Source: Hygrophila difformis
Taxonomy: Eukaryota; Streptophyta; Magnoliopsida; Lamiales; Acanthaceae
Direction: 5' to 3'
Assembly (NCBI GenBank): GCA_030278955.1
Contig: JAOANR010000002.1
Coordinates: forward strand, 15,026,238 to 15,090,237
Length of the DNA: 64,000 bases
Positions 33,358 through 47,600 of the stretch are shown piece after piece. The notes beneath the pieces are model-generated. The model was not told the DNA's origin. It saw nothing but the letters and a program-made list of their open reading frames with translations, and made no database searches. Within the stretch, counting starts at the first letter, position 1. Each line of letters opens with the position of its first letter. The translations under genes and the position numbers were made by a program.

Positions 33358-33915
33358 TGCTAGTTATTAGGCTTGGACGGAGAAAGATAGCCGAGGACCG
33401 GCCCATGGACCCCGGGGAGGAATCATCCCGAGCAAGCCACCTATCCTAGTAAAGGCGCAATCCGGATAAAACAAGTCCGAGCAAGCTAACTGCCCGAGCA
33501 CCACGAGTTGGAAGGAACGATTCCAAAGAGCTGCAAGGTGACGTCACCCCGAGTGAAGAGGCGCTCCCCATCCTCGCGGAAGCCTTATTCGCGTCAGATC
33601 CGAATAAAAGCGGGGAAGACTTAGTTTAAATTTAGAAATCTTATTCCTTCATTGTATAAATACTAGAATCAACGATGTAATCTAAGTTCGTCAACCACCA
33701 AATTTTTATACAATATCTTTATTTTTCCAGTACTTTACTTTTATTTTTTGCTTTCTTTAATTGTTTTTTTTACAGTTTTTTGCACTTTATTTTTCCTTTA
33801 TTTTTCGCGATGCCCTAGTTTCTAGCATTTCTTAGGATAGTCCTCATCCTGTTTTTTGTCTTAAAGGCCCCGTATAGAGGATTAAGTGTTTGTTTCGTCC
33901 GAAGTGAAAGTAACA
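33358..33915 (+). repeat. 3' LTR of gypsy element F
   Basis: The last ~210 bp match the remnant at 7320-7529 and both end in GTAACA. The start is set at the first TG after the RT fragment and is approximate. A TATA-like TATAAATA lies at 33655-33662, a plausible LTR promoter. Confidence 0.6.
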
Positions 33916-34294
33916 AAGTAATTTTGAACCGGGCGTCGAGTCTTAATAATTAAGTGAGGTTTTACCGTTGGGCTGTTGCCTGCTGGGCATTCTAGAAGTG
34001 CCCGTGTTTTAATATTCATAACAGACGAGTACTGCACAAATTAGTTGTATGGACTGTATGAGAAATTCAGAGTGGGGTAGGGTACATTCATAGCTCACCT
34101 TTTCACAAACTATTCAGTAAGTCCACCATGGGTACCTCACCACGCCGCCCGTAGCCCACTCTCCCATTCCCCATACAATCACTCACTTTCCCTGACCAGA
34201 TCGCCTGCACTCGAGAGCCTTTCGCCTTCTCTTCACTAATGTTAATGTAGTAAGTAGGAGTACTATGCTAGACTGACGCTACACGGTATAATCC
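33916..34294 (+). promoter_or_regulatory. Upstream region of the ARM-repeat gene
   Basis: About 380 bp lie between the LTR of element F and the ATG. It contains a CT-rich segment (34150-34240) typical of plant 5' leaders. No clear TATA box was found at a convincing distance. The retrotransposon LTR, with its own TATA-like box at 33655, sits only about 0.4 kb upstream and could influence expression. Confidence 0.4.
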
Positions 34295-35900
34295 ATGGCA
34301 TGGGGCACAATGGGGAACTGTCAAGGGACCAAGGACGCCGGATCGGGCGTCGTCGACCGCCCTTTGAAGCTTTGGTCTTTCATAATTGAGAGAATGCAGT
34401 GCGGCGGAGGAGGAGGCGGCAGCGGCAGGAAAAAGCCCGTGGAAGCCAAGAAGCAGCAGCAGCAGCAGCAGCAGCAATCTGGATCCTCACGCTTGTCGGA
34501 GCTTTTGAAGCAGCAGGAATGGTGGGAAATTGAGGAGGAAGAAATCAGAAGAAAGGAGAAGGTTCTAGAAGGGCTTAAAACCGTCGCCAAGAAGCTACAG
34601 CAGCAAGACGACGAGCATCTTCAGCTTGAAGGCGCCGTGGAGGTTCGCAAACTCGCCAAGGATGACGCCGACGCCAGGACCACTCTCGCCCTCCTCGGCG
34701 TCATTCCGCCGCTCGTCACTCTGCTCGACCCCAGACCCAGAGATCCACTTCCCCACATCCAGATCTCCGCTCTTTATGCTCTACTCAATCTGGCCATTGC
34801 CAACGATGCGTCAGTTCAACCTTTCTTCTCCCCCAACTACCTCCCATTTCTAGATCTTGATAGATATTGTGATATAAAAGTTTTGTAACTTTATTTGTTT
34901 TGTTTTATTCAGGAACAAAGCGGCCATTGTAAAAGCCGGTGCTGTTCATAAAATGCTGAAGCTGGTTCAATCTTCAAATCACCTTCAACATGGCGGCGCT
35001 GTTGCCGAAGCAGTGGTTGCCAATTTTCTCGGGTTGAGTGCGCTGGACTCCAACAAGCCGATTATTGGATCGTCGGGGGCAATTCCATTCTTGGTGAAAA
35101 TCCTTCAACACAGGGATGAAGAAAATGCTACTAGTTTTCAAGCTAAGCAAGATTCGATGCGAGCGCTGTTCAACCTGTCCATTTATCCTGCAAATGTTTG
35201 CCCGATGCTGGAGACTGATTTGATCCCACATTTGTTTGCCAATCTGGGAGATATGGATTCGAGCGAGAGAATACTTTCGATCCTCAGCAATATCGTGTCT
35301 GTACCGGAGGGGAGAAAACGCTTGAGCGCTGTGGGAGATGCATTCCCAATCCTCATAGATATTTTACACTGGGTGGATTCCCCTGGATGCCAAGAGAAGG
35401 CATCGTATATCCTAATGGTGATGGCTCACAAGTCCTATGGAGATAGGCAGGCAATGATCGAGGCTGGAATAGTTTCGTCGTTGCTGGAATTGACTCTGGT
35501 GGGAAGCACATTGGCTCAAAAGAGAGCTTCGAGGATGTTGGAATGCTTGAGGGTTGAAAAGGGGAAACAAGCGACGTCCAACATGGCTATCACGCTATCA
35601 GCTCCGCTATATAGTGCATCCTCGACATCACTGCCTGGACATTCAAAGGAGGCTCGCGATGAGGAAGAAAGCAAGGCGATGGAAGAGAACGAGGATGATG
35701 ATGATGATGATGACGATGATGATGATGAGATGGTGAGCAATGAGAAGGCGGCAGTGAAGCAATTGGTACAACAGAGTTTGCAGAACAACATGAAGAGAAT
35801 GGTGAGAAGAGCCAATTTGCCCCATGACCATTTCGTTCCTTCGGATCATCATTTGAAGGCTCTCTGCCCTAGTTCCACGTCTAAGAGCTTGCCATTTTGA
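34295..35900 (+). CDS. ARM-repeat protein, two exons (500 or 495 aa)
   Basis: Exon 1 is 34295-34809 and exon 2 is 34913-35900. The 103-bp intron is GT...TTCAG and the splice restores IANDANKAAIVKAGAV across the junction; 1503 nt in total. A later in-frame ATG (34310) has A at -3 and G at +4 and would begin MGNCQ, a possible N-myristoylation/palmitoylation signal. The first ATG has T at -3, so the second start may be the used one. Layout: polyQ (residues 54-61), a charged helix (about 65-105), armadillo-type repeats (about 107-390: GVIPPLVTLL, ALLNLAIAN, AIPFLVKILQ, ALFNLSIYP, LSNIVSVPEGR), then an 11-Asp acidic run (433-443) and a basic/His tail. It resembles plant U-box-like ARM proteins, but no U-box or RING is present. 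Likely a protein-interaction scaffold; partner and location unknown. Confidence 0.9.
34810..34912 (+). other. Intron of the ARM-repeat gene
   Basis: Donor GTCAGT at 34810 and acceptor TTTTATTCAG ending at 34912. Unspliced reading would stop at 34886-34888, giving a 197-residue truncated protein without the repeats of exon 2. Confidence 0.9.
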
Positions 35901-36684
35901 CACTACATTCTTCTGTTTTGTAATAATCCATCCTCTGCTCTAGAATTGATATCTATTTGTTAGTGTTATCATATCGTATCATACATATATTATGCGGACA
36001 GCGTTTGGGAATTGCTACCATTAGTTTAGTTTGTTGTGTAGACTTGCTTTGCCTTTCTGTCTGTGTTTGTATATGTATATAAATGGATGAGTTAGATTGG
36101 AGTGTACGTACCCTCTTCATCATACCTGTTTTCATTTTCGTGTTTAGTCGCTATCCAAGAAGAAAATTTTGGTAATGGGATTTTATGTTCTCATGCTAAA
36201 TACCCGCTTTCGTTGGAAAGACTGTGCTGCTACTATCAACCCGCAGTGGGTGGATAGACCAAGTGTTATTGTCAGCCTATTTGGCTTGGACATAAAAACT
36301 GATTCCACATGAATTCCTCCCCGCCCTCTCCCGAAGACTTCCCAGAAAAGTACAAGTAAAAAAATAATAATAGTAGAAAGGAAAAGTGCATTGATAGTAT
36401 GATTATCTTTTCCATTCCTTCAAGTCGACATCATTTTCTCAGTAAAATAAACACTCTTTACACAAATCTCAAAATTGTAGCGCAAACATTATTTAACCTG
36501 TTTTTGCATTGACAAATACAAATAATGCATGTCTTATGATTCACACCGTTTATTTCCAAAAGCACAAAAAAGGGTCAGCAAAAGTGTTGTGCCTGGCCAA
36601 AATTCTGGACTTGACATTTTATTTAGGTATGAATAAATATGATAATGGTGGTTGCTGTTTATCAAACAGCGACAGAATTCTAAT
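35901..36684. other. Convergent intergenic region (3' UTRs)
   Basis: It lies between the stop codons of the ARM gene (+) and the aminotransferase gene (-). It must contain both 3' UTRs and polyadenylation sites. AT-rich sequence and AATAAA-like stretches are present but the exact sites are unclear. I see no further gene. Confidence 0.6.
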
Positions 36685-40124
<3,440 letters not shown>

Positions 40125-40369
40125 TCGGATTGTGGAGTGGAGAGAAGAGATCGACCTAAGGGGAAGCTTCAGTGAGGAGGAGTGTGGGGGAAAAGGAAAA
40201 CAGATACGTGGTGTTTACTTTTAAGGAGAGCAGAGGAGAAAACAGAGAACAGAACAAGATTGCAAGAGAGGTTAGAAACAGACGCAGATAAAAAAAAAAA
40301 GAGGGAGGACGGAAGAAAGCCCCAGCAGCGACATAAACGAAGTCCTATCCAGACTTTTGGTGGAAATTA
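40125..40369 (-). promoter_or_regulatory. 5' leader and proximal promoter of the aminotransferase gene
   Basis: Upstream of the ATG at 40124 (minus strand) is a purine/pyrimidine-skewed region: the minus strand is CT-rich from 40170 to 40320, as in many plant 5' leaders. The MITE at 40370-40831 begins only about 245 bp upstream of the start codon, so it may lie within the promoter. Confidence 0.45.
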
Positions 40370-40831
40370 GAGCCCGTTTGGAATAGCTTTTTTTTCCAAG
40401 TGTTTTTGGCTTTTGCTTCTGTCAAAAGCACTTTTAAAGAAAAAAGAGTGTTTGTTTTGGCTTTTTAGAAAAAGCAAAAGCACCTCGAAAAGCTGCAAAA
40501 GTGCTTCTGGGAGAAGCAGCCCATGGGTGCTTCTCCGAAAAGTAGAAGCCAAAAGCACCTAGTAATGTGTGCAGAGTCATAAATGCCCCTATTAATTTAT
40601 TTTAATTACACTATAAATATATACTATTATATATAAATAGCATATCCTTTTTGGTAATTTACACATTTCAAAAGCACTTTTCACTTTTACATATCCAAAC
40701 ACACTTTTGAAAAAAAGCTGCTTTTCAAACATTCCATCCAAACACAAAAGTTACATGCTTCTGCTTTTGGCTTTCACTTCTGCTTCTGCTTTTGACTTCT
40801 GCTTTTTTTAAAAGTCAATCCAAACGGGCCC
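40370..40831. mobile_element. Harbinger/Tourist-like MITE, 462 bp
   Basis: The left end is GAGCCCGTTTGGAAT and the right end, read on the minus strand, is GGGCCCGTTTGGATT, with two mismatches in 15. It is flanked by the trinucleotide TTA (40367-40369 and 40832-40834), as for PIF/Harbinger insertions. The interior is built from repeated AAAGC(A/C)... and GCTTTTGGCTT motifs that can fold back on each other. It has no coding capacity. An hAT-type origin was considered but would need an 8-bp duplication, which is not seen. Confidence 0.75.
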
Positions 40832-40834
40832 TTA

Positions 40835-41272
40835 ATAGTAATTCTTTTTTCTTTTTCCAATTCTATTCTAAATTTTTACTTATTTTGATATGTTCAATCT
40901 GAATGTTGTATTATTTATTAGAAGTACTATTATTTTGTCAAATTAATTCTATTCCACCATAATTTCATAAATTAAATCATCTAATATAATTGCAAAATTA
41001 TGGATCACATAAGAGCTGAGCTGAATCATTTCTAGGCATTCATAACCAATTAAACCCATACAAAATAGTCCGCCCTGATTCGACACTGTATTCAATTATA
41101 TTTGAATTCAAATTTTACTATCCGGAGGATATCTTGCGAATTCGGATACGGATACTGAAATTTAAAAGTGATACGAACTAGATATGAGATTGTAAATATC
41201 CGTCCATATTCAAAAAATTCGTATATCATGCCGCTATTATCCGGATATCCGGGTATTTATTTATATATTATA
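40835..41272. other. AT-rich intergenic stretch
   Basis: No gene recognised. Around 41130-41265 there are repeated GGATAC / GGATAT / CCGGATATCCGG motifs, suggestive of a decayed repeat, but no element ends could be fixed. Confidence 0.5.
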
Positions 41273-41461
41273 CTCCCTCTGTTTCTTAAAAATTGCAACG
41301 GACCCACAGTGCACGCAGTCCAATGCACATTTTAAACCATTAATAACTCAAGTTCGATACAAGTAAAAATTCTAAAAGTTTGATATTTAAAAACTACTCG
41401 ACGAGACGAATCTAACAAGATCCCACTTGTCTATGTTTTAACTTGTATAACTATAATAAAA
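41273..41461. mobile_element. Stowaway-like MITE truncated by element C
   Basis: It begins CTCCCTCTGTTTCTTAAA after TA (41271-41272) and is collinear with the complete copy at 4741-5001 (TCCAATGCA, GAATCTAACAAGA). The right ~75 bp and terminus are missing at the start of LTR C, so C inserted into it and the rest should lie at the far end of C, outside the window. Confidence 0.65.
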
Positions 41462-44163
41462 TATAACGACCCGAATATCTTTGTCCGAATATTTTGTATT
41501 TCCAATAAACAAATTCAAGTTGTTTTGAACTACGTAATGACTTGATCCCTTCACGGGGTACGTAGACAACTTGGAAATTTTAATCTGGGTTCAGTCAAAT
41601 AATAACAAACAACAACACACAATATTCCAATCACGCAATCAAACAATTGCCGAGCTCCCGAGGAGATAAAGCGCAACTTCGAGGACGAAGTTGATTCTTA
41701 AGAGGGGTAGACTGTAATACCCTCAAATTTTATGATATTAAATAGAAGTTAATCCGAAGAGCGAAGGGATCTTGATTCCGAGAACCCGTAAAGTCGGAAA
41801 TGCACGGGAGTCAAGGGACGACGAATTAGGAGACGACGAACTCAAAACTCGATGGACATAAGATTTCAAACACGAAATCAATTTAAGTCGAATAAATCTA
41901 AGATAGGAATCGTAATCCGAGAATGAACCGGAAAACTCGATGGACTTAAGATTTCAAACCCGACGAATCGCACGACCCGGTCCGGACCGCGACCCGGTCC
42001 GGACCGCGGTCCGGACCGGAGCCGCGCGGCCCCCGCGCGGTACCGCGCCACCACCGCGCCACAGCGCAGACAACTGCAATTCGCGCGATTAAGGCGATTT
42101 CTTACCAAAATTTTCGATGCCGACTAAGGAAAGCCAATCCCAATCGGGGGAAAGGCTTATAGGACGAGATTGGATGATCTCCCACCCCATTATCAGTCTT
42201 GCAAGCCCTAGCTTCATCCCAAACTCTCCCACAACCAAAAACACAAAGTTCATACCTTCCGACGACTTTCCGACGACTTTCCGGGGACCGAATCCGACCG
42301 AGGAAGTGTGTAGATCAAGGTTTACAGACTTTGGATCGTTGGTAAGGGTTAGATTAGGTTCCTTTGTCGTTTATAATCTCAAACATCATTCTAACTTACG
42401 GATTTTTACTTGCAAACGCGTTCGTGGCCAAAGGAGAAGGAGAACGTATTGCGTAGATCCGTTCGTGGAAATTTTGGACGACTCAATCAACCCTAGGACG
42501 TTCAATACGGGTGGTCTAGGGGCGTCCGAAACATTGGATGTGAAACGAACCGTTAAAATCGAACCTAAAGAAAACCCTACGGTGCAGCGATCTTAAGTGA
42601 ATTTTTCGAACCCTTAAAACTGTTCAAATGGAAAAACTTAAAACACAAAAAACGTTCCTAAGACACTGATCTAGTTCGTGTAAAATTTTTATAATTTTTC
42701 ATCGTGTTTTGATATCCGAAAATGGTCTCAAACGAACCTGCCATAAGACTTGATCTTGAAACGGTGACAGATTCTTAGTCCGAACTTGTGGTGGATTTTG
42801 ACATTTGATCTAGGCCGAATTAGGACTTGAATTGAACACAAAACTTATAAACCTATGTCTTGTGTATCTTCCTGTAAAATTTCATTAAAATTGGAGTTCA
42901 TTTGCTATGGTAGAACTCAGATTTTTGAAACTGTTGTTGTGAAACTCGGACAGAATAATGTTCTGTTAGAAAATCATATTTTTGACTTGTTTTCTTAATC
43001 CGGATTGAAAAATTTAAAACACGAAACTTGTTCATCTCTGTGTTTTCGAGTTACTGGTAAATGCTCAGAATTTTCGGACTTAAAATGTATTTTTAAATAA
43101 TTATGGAGTAAACAGCGTCGTATGAAAGTCATATGTTAAGAAACTTGTTGAAATTGTGAAATTGACCTCTAAGGTTTAAACGAGTAGAAATTCCTTTGAA
43201 ATAAAATACATGAAACAAGATTTTTTGAAAATTCCCCTTGCATCTTGATTAATTAAAATTAGGGGGTGAGTGCTCTGCAGGGTGCCCTCCGAACTATTCA
43301 CTTCGTGCCTTTATGGACGATAGTGACCCCGCGCGAAATATGAGAAATATTGCCAAAACGGTAATGTGATTTGGGCCTACACTCTCGAGAATACCCGTAT
43401 GGGTTTTCCGAGGCTCCGGAGTGGTACTGGTATGGCGGATAGGCTGCGGCCGCCGGGCTACCGGCTAAACGAAAAATTACGAAATTGGCTGCGGCCGCCG
43501 GATTGCCGGCTAAACAAAATATTGTTGAAATGGTGGTTTAATGGGGAGATTTAAAAGCTTAAATTTTTATTTATTTATTTATGTCATTATTCATGCATTT
43601 AAATTATGTCTTAAAATTTATGCCTATGCTTAAATTATTACTTATGAATTCATGTGTCTTTAAAGCATGCAAATTAAATTATTGTTTTTAAATTGGTAAA
43701 TGAAATATTTTACATGCATGATTAGGAGTATAATATTAATTATTAAATTAATCCATTTATTGCTATGTTAGGATTGATTTACTCAGTATTTTATAATACT
43801 GATAAAATTATTGTTTTCTCTTTTCTTTTCAGAGTATGGCGAAAATGCCTAAGCATGTGCATTTGGGGGACACCTTTTAAACATTATTTTATCATTTTAT
43901 TAAACATGCATATCGGGCCTGTTTAACCCGAGTTTTGGTCATGTCGGCCCTATCTTTATATTTCCGCTGCAAAATTATTAGTATTATTATTACATGTGTG
44001 GATGATATTACATTATTATTTTAAGCAATTCCGGACTTGTTTTTAAAACTTTTTCCAATACCCATAGCTTTGCATCTCTTTAGCAAGCTCGGAGAAACTG
44101 TGTCTTGCTAGGGAGGTGTGGCGGTGGCATCCCGGCCTGGGTTATCAAATCCGGGGTGTTACA
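41462..44163 (+). repeat. 5' LTR of element C (about 2702 bp)
   Basis: The 5' end reads TATAACGACCC, taken as a mutated TGTAACGACCC. The 3' end GGGGTGTTACA is directly followed by the primer site. The first 250 bp match the start of the A LTR (conserved CATTACGTAGTTC / GAACTACGTAATG block) and end in a second PPT/terminus module (41690-41722). GC-rich palindromes lie at 41979-42017, hairpin units at 43437-43520 and an acceptor-like module at 43784-43832. The left boundary is uncertain by a few bases. Confidence 0.8.
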
Positions 44164-44166
44164 AGT

Positions 44167-44178
44167 TGGTATCAGAGC
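44167..44178 (+). other. Primer-binding site of element C
   Basis: TGGTATCAGAGC, complementary to the initiator tRNA-Met 3' end, three bases after the LTR. It is the same site as in A, B, D and E. Confidence 0.9.
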
Positions 44179-44607
44179 GCGGAATATTTTTAAAGCTACT
44201 ATTATTAGTATTTTTTTAAAAACCATTATTTTTAAACTAGTATTATTTATAAACCATTACTTTTAAATCCATTATTATTTTAAAACTATTATTTTAAGCC
44301 CAAAGATAGATCTAGCCCAATATTTAATTATTATGTTGAGCCCAATTATTTTGGCCCAATACCCATGTTTTCTACCTTAGTCCAAATTATTATTTTGGCC
44401 TAATATAATGGCCCAAAACTTTTTTCTTAATTTTGGATTATCCATGAGGATAAATTATTCTTAAAACCCATGGATAAATAAACACATGCATAAATTGAAT
44501 TTTTATTGGGGGGATTGTATGTGCATATTACATATAGATTTAAATTCATGCATATCCTAATCTTGCTTGAAACATGTTCTAACTCTAACTTACCTTGTTG
44601 ACATTAG

Positions 44608-47600
44608 ATGGCCAAACCAAACGCAAACATGATCAATCTGATGATAAAACTAATGAATGCCTACCTCGAATCACAACAACATATCAATCACTTCAAGACT
44701 CGAGTAGGACAGTTAGAGGGTAACATGGCCCATCTGGGGCACCTTAGGGAAGCTGATCATCATGATATAACCCAACTCAAGGCCCAAGTCGTCGAACTTC
44801 AAACCCAAGTGGTTGCACTTCGAAACAAGAATAACGAATTAGAGATGCAAGTAGGGCACTTGGGGATGGAACTGACCCACCTAGCTGATGACGTATTTCC
44901 TCAGAGCCCTGAGCCCATTAGGACATCTAGCTCGATCGACGTATCCAGCGACGTGGACTGTAACACCCCGGATTTGATAACCCAGGCCGGGATGCCACCG
45001 CCACACCTCCCAAGCAAGACACGAGTTCATTCGAGCTCACTTGAGAGATGCAAGGCTAAAGGTATTCAAAAACAATTGAAAAACAAGCCCAAAAAGATTT
45101 ATTTTAAAATAACATAGTATAATCCACAGAAAATAAAATAAGTCGTAGCGGAAAATTTAAATATGGGCCGACATGGCCAAAACGCAGTGGGTAATATAAG
45201 TCTAATAAAATGCAACATTCACAGTTGCTAATTTAATTCTCGAGCCCAATATGCGTGCATGCTCATGCCATTTCTTCATACTTTGTAAAAGAAAAATAAA
45301 ACAATAGGTTTTATCAGTATTATAAAATACTGAGTAAGCCGATCTTAAGATAGCAATAAAGGGGTTTAATTAAATAATTAAATTTTTACTCCTAGACATG
45401 CATACAACAATTCATTTACCAATTTTGAAAATTAATCATTTAATTGTATACTTGAACATGCATTTAAATTCATAGATATTAATTTAGCATGGTATAAAAT
45501 TTAAAACAAAATTTTAAATGCATAATTTAAAGACATAAATAAATAAATACATAAAAGAATTAAGTCTTTTATTTTCCCCCGTTACGTCATCAACTCAACA
45601 ATATTTAGTTTAGCCGGCGACCCGGCGGCCGCAGCCAATTTAATAAATGTCATTTCAGCCAATTTAGTAAGTTTCATTTAGCCGGCGATCCGGCGGCCGC
45701 AACCAATTTAGTAAGTTTCTTGTCTAGCCGGTCGTCCGGCGGCCGCAACCGTTTCGTAAGTTTCTTGTGTAGCCGGTCGTCCGGCGGCCGAAGCCGTATC
45801 CGCCATACCCAGTAACACTCTGGAGCCTCGGGAAACCCCTACGGATACTCCCGAGAGTGTAGGTCATGTCTCATCGCCGTTTTGGCATAGTATTTCATTT
45901 GAATTCTCTCGTCCATTATAGGCCCGCAGAGAAAGGCTAGAGAGACACCCTGCAGAAAACTCACCCTCCACCAAAGTATCTCATAACGTTTCGATTTAGT
46001 GTAACGGGATTTTTCAAAAGAAAATATTTATCGTATTTCAAGGTTTCGACCGTTTGTTTCGAAATTTCAAAATCTCATCAATTTCAAATCGTTTGACATC
46101 ACAGTTTACGCCTTTTTAATTTAAAAATTCATTTCAAGTCCAAAAAATCTAAAATTTCTATAGTATATCAAAAACACCATAACGAATAACTTTCGTGTTT
46201 TGACAATTTCGAAATAAGATGGGGAAACATGTCAAAAACCGAGTTTACTACACAACCAATTCACTGTCCGGATTCAGTTTTGACACAGTTAAGAAAATCG
46301 ACTTTTTGACATAACAAATGGACTCCAAAAATTCTGAAATTTTATATCCACATACTATACATGATTATATACAACTTTCGTTTAGATTGCAAAGACTAGA
46401 TCGCAATAGAAATTATAGAAACATGCTCATCAAGTTCGGACATATGCACTGTCAATTTTTTTGAAAAGAGTTTGGAAGGCAGTTTATGTTCGACGCGATT
46501 TGAGGTAGTAAACTTTGATGAAAATCTCTGAAATTTTTACACAATATAGATTAATGTGTTAGGATCAAAAGTCTAGTTTTTATTTTCTCGTATTGGACTT
46601 TCGAAATATGAGTTTTAAACGGATTTCAGAAATTGCGCAAGTTGGGGTTTTTAGGTTCGATTTTTACGTTTCGTTACAAAGTGACTAAATCGGACGCCCC
46701 TAAGCCACCCGTATTGATATGAAAGGTATCAACTTACATTGGGTGTAATAAAGGATGTCTCCGGGTCGTTCGGAATCGACGGATGGCTACGAACGGATCT
46801 CCTCAACCCGATTTCTTCTTCCTTTGGCTCCGATTTGTGTTTGTAAGTCAAAATCTGAAAGTTAGATTGAGGATTTGAGATTAAAAACGAGATAGGAACC
46901 TAGTATAGTCCTTACCAATGATCCAAGGACTGTAATCCTTGATCCACACCCTTCCTCGGTCGTTTTCGGTTGCCGGAAACTCGTCGGAAGGTCCCCGGAA
47001 AGTCGTCGGGAAGGTGTTTTAGCTTTGGGAGGGTTTGGGAGTGATGGATAAGCTTGAGAGACTAAGAATGGGAGGGGAATCAGTCAATTATCGTCCTATA
47101 AGCCTTTCCCACGACTGGGATTGGCTTTCCTTAGTCGGAGTCGAAAATTAAGGCAATAAAATGGCCGAACTCGCGTTTGGCAGCTGGTTCTGTGAACCGA
47201 CGCGGACCGCGTGGGGACCGTGCGGCTCCGGTCTGGACCGCGATCCGGACCGGGTTGTGCGATTCGTCGGGTCCTTTCCTCCTCTCTTTCGGACTTCTAT
47301 CATTCCACGTTTTCGGACTCAATTTTTCCGGGTCATTCTTGTAACACCCCGGATTTGATAACCCAGGCCGAGGTGTTACCGCCGCACCTCCCTAGCAAGA
47401 CACGGTTTCTCCGAGCTTGCTAAAGAGATGCAAGGCTATAGGTGTTGGAAAAAGTCTTAAAAGTAAGTCCGGAATTACTTAAAAATAATAATGTAGTATC
47501 ATCCATACATGATAAAAATAAATAGTTGCAGCGGAAATTTAAATATGGGCCGACATGGCCAAAACTCGGGTCAACAAGCCCGTATGCAAGTCATGTAAAA

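Larger units (their letters stand above)
7320..33915 (+). mobile_element. Degenerate Ty3/gypsy element F, split by insertion A
   Basis: The left part (7320-9436) has an LTR remnant and gag. The right part (31712-33915) has protease, the start of RT and a 3' LTR. The parts join in order once the insertion at 9437-31711 and one TATCT copy are removed. RT stops after the core LCIDFRDLN-like region (about 33300), and the LTR follows almost immediately, so most of RT, RNase H and integrase were deleted. The left LTR lacks its 5' part, next to the copia element. Element boundaries are approximate. Confidence 0.75.

Noticed and set aside
34268..34590. Antisense Leu/Cys/Pro-rich ORFs at the ARM gene start
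   Set aside because: They are complements of the CAG and GGC triplet runs of the supported exon 1.
41713..44163. 41713 as the true start of LTR C with 41462-41712 as internal sequence
   Set aside because: The segment 41462-41712 directly abuts the interrupted MITE, and the equivalent block is inside the LTR of A. Starting at 41462 is simpler, though the start dinucleotide is mutated.
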